DNA from: Psychrobacter immobilis | Lineage (GTDB): Bacteria; Pseudomonadota; Gammaproteobacteria; Pseudomonadales; Moraxellaceae | DNA length: 51,585 nt | Reading direction: 5' to 3' | Assembly: GCF_904846235.1 (NCBI RefSeq) | Contig: NZ_CAJGZN010000018.1 | Location: forward strand, 1-51,585 | Shown: positions 50,973-51,585 of the stretch, piece by piece | How positions within the stretch are numbered: position 1 is the stretch's first letter | Layout: every line of letters starts with the position of its first letter | Position numbers and translations under genes: made by a program | The notes under the pieces: model-generated | The model's database searches: none | The model's input: the letters and a program-made list of their open reading frames with translations, nothing else | What the model was told of the DNA's origin: nothing

Positions 50973-51140
50973 TCAGTCTAGAATAAAAGAGATACAACCC
51001 ATATCATGAAACAGCTTAGGTAGATTATTCTCCATCCAGCCTTGACGTAGAAATTTTGCCTGTGCCCACTTCTTTTCAATGGGATTTAGATCAGGGCTGT
51101 AGGGTGGCAACCAAAGAATACGAGAGACCATCCCAGATTC
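50973..51140 (-). pseudogene. 3' fragment of an IS630-family transposase
   Basis: The minus strand reads ILWLPPYSPDLNPIEKKWAQ and then AKFLRQGWMENNLPKLFHDM to a stop at 50,973. This is the DDE-domain end (the SPDLNPIEK.W signature) of IS630-type transposases. Everything before about 51,140 is unrelated, so only the last about 50 codons remain. No terminal repeats could be confirmed. Confidence 0.8.
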
Positions 51141-51180
51141 TGTGTAACTGACGTTTAGATTAAATACTTACACAAAATTT

Positions 51181-51330
51181 AGGAAGGTCTCTGAAAATTA
51201 ACCACCTGACACAACTCGTCACCTACTAACAGATCTTGGCGGTCATAAAAGTTGCCCCAACGCTTATAATTATTATCCGTTCTCGACTCAGGGTTATAAG
51301 TAATGGCGATGTAGGTTTGAATTTTATTAG
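51181..51330 (-). pseudogene. fragment, possibly of a TdeIII-like type II restriction enzyme
   Basis: The minus strand reads KIQTYIAITYNPESRTDNNY then KRWGNFYDRQDLLVGDELCQ, bounded by stops. The pattern (a YNP turn, YKRW, then a D-x-L-x-x-G-x-E-x helix) recalls the late part of TdeIII-family endonucleases from memory; this is a weak call. No methyltransferase gene is visible. Confidence 0.3.
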
Positions 51331-51339
51331 TGTCCTAAA

Positions 51340-51465
51340 TTAGTTGACCACCACCAGATTCTTATCAAAGACTTCATCATCTATTATTCGCCAAACGGCA
51401 ACTTGCTGATGGTCTTTGGTGGTGACTAGATTTAAAGTTTGTTCAATCATTGCTTGAGGTCTCAT
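51340..51465 (-). pseudogene. unrecognised coding fragment
   Basis: 41 codons from ATG 51,465 (MRPQAMIEQTLNLVTTKDHQ, then QVAVWRIIDDEVFDKNLVVV) with the same frame open about 17 codons further upstream. It reads like real protein, but no family was recognised and it ends just before the fragment at 51,330. The last 100 bases of the window hold nothing recognisable. Confidence 0.35.
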
Positions 51466-51585
51466 ATCCTTATGATGTTTATTTGCTTCAAACCCAGTTA
51501 CTTTACACTTAGCGGTTTAATTAAGCTACTTACTTGAGCTATTTGCTTCAGTTATTAGGCTTGGCTACTTACTCAACTTCAATAT

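Noticed and set aside
51500..51585. Repeat GCTACTTACT at the right edge as a CRISPR or iteron array
   Set aside because: Only two 10-mers with irregular spacing; no regular unit before the window ends.

Overview
The window reads as chromosomal DNA of a gammaproteobacterium of the Moraxellaceae, most likely Psychrobacter. The evidence is the moderately AT-rich intergenic DNA, the three-part proton-pumping transhydrogenase, the yceD-rpmF-fabD-fabG-acpP cluster without plsX or fabH, and the general look of the proteins. I named no species because no search was possible.

Positions 1-47,800 are mostly conserved housekeeping genes. The left edge holds three tandem, evenly built promoters firing leftward, probably the promoter region of an rRNA operon just outside the window. 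Next come pssA and rlmJ, a 2OG-Fe(II) oxygenase, dapE, a GyrI-like protein, iscX, a hotdog thioesterase and pntA1-pntA2-pntB. yaaA is followed by a small block (GST, aromatic aminotransferase, EamA exporter, Lrp regulator) that ends in a decayed copy of the yaaA 3' end. A surface-protein gene broken by an 11-bp tandem duplication follows, then groES-groEL behind a sigma-32-type promoter. After that are a DUF3108 protein, DUF2069, wrbA, a YihY/BrkB-DUF2254 pair, a Na+/H+ antiporter, DUF2127, pyrB with a non-catalytic pyrC', fbp, a SpoU methylase, etfB-etfA, DUF421, a cold-shock gene, ilvB-ilvN-ilvC with a long leader, a DUF4124 protein, the divergent nnr/queG pair, a Kbp-like BON-LysM protein, the fatty-acid cluster and rpmF-yceD.

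At about 48,192 the backbone breaks off inside epmC (EF-P hydroxylase). From there to the right end the DNA is accessory. It holds about 750 bp without genes, a small VbhA-antitoxin-like protein with no Fic toxin beside it, an unrecognised 430-residue zinc-ribbon protein divergent from an XRE regulator over a short intergenic region with inverted repeats, and fragments of an IS630-family transposase and of what may be a restriction endonuclease. The zinc-ribbon/XRE/small-protein set is the best candidate here for an undescribed system, but its function cannot be read from sequence alone.

Functional groupings seen are membrane phospholipid and fatty-acid synthesis (pssA, fabD, fabG, acpP), redox balance (pntAB, etfBA, wrbA, nnr), amino-acid and pyrimidine synthesis (dapE, ilvBNC, pyrB/pyrC') and protein or RNA quality (groESL, csp, rlmJ, queG). 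No tRNA, rRNA or CRISPR array was found inside the window.
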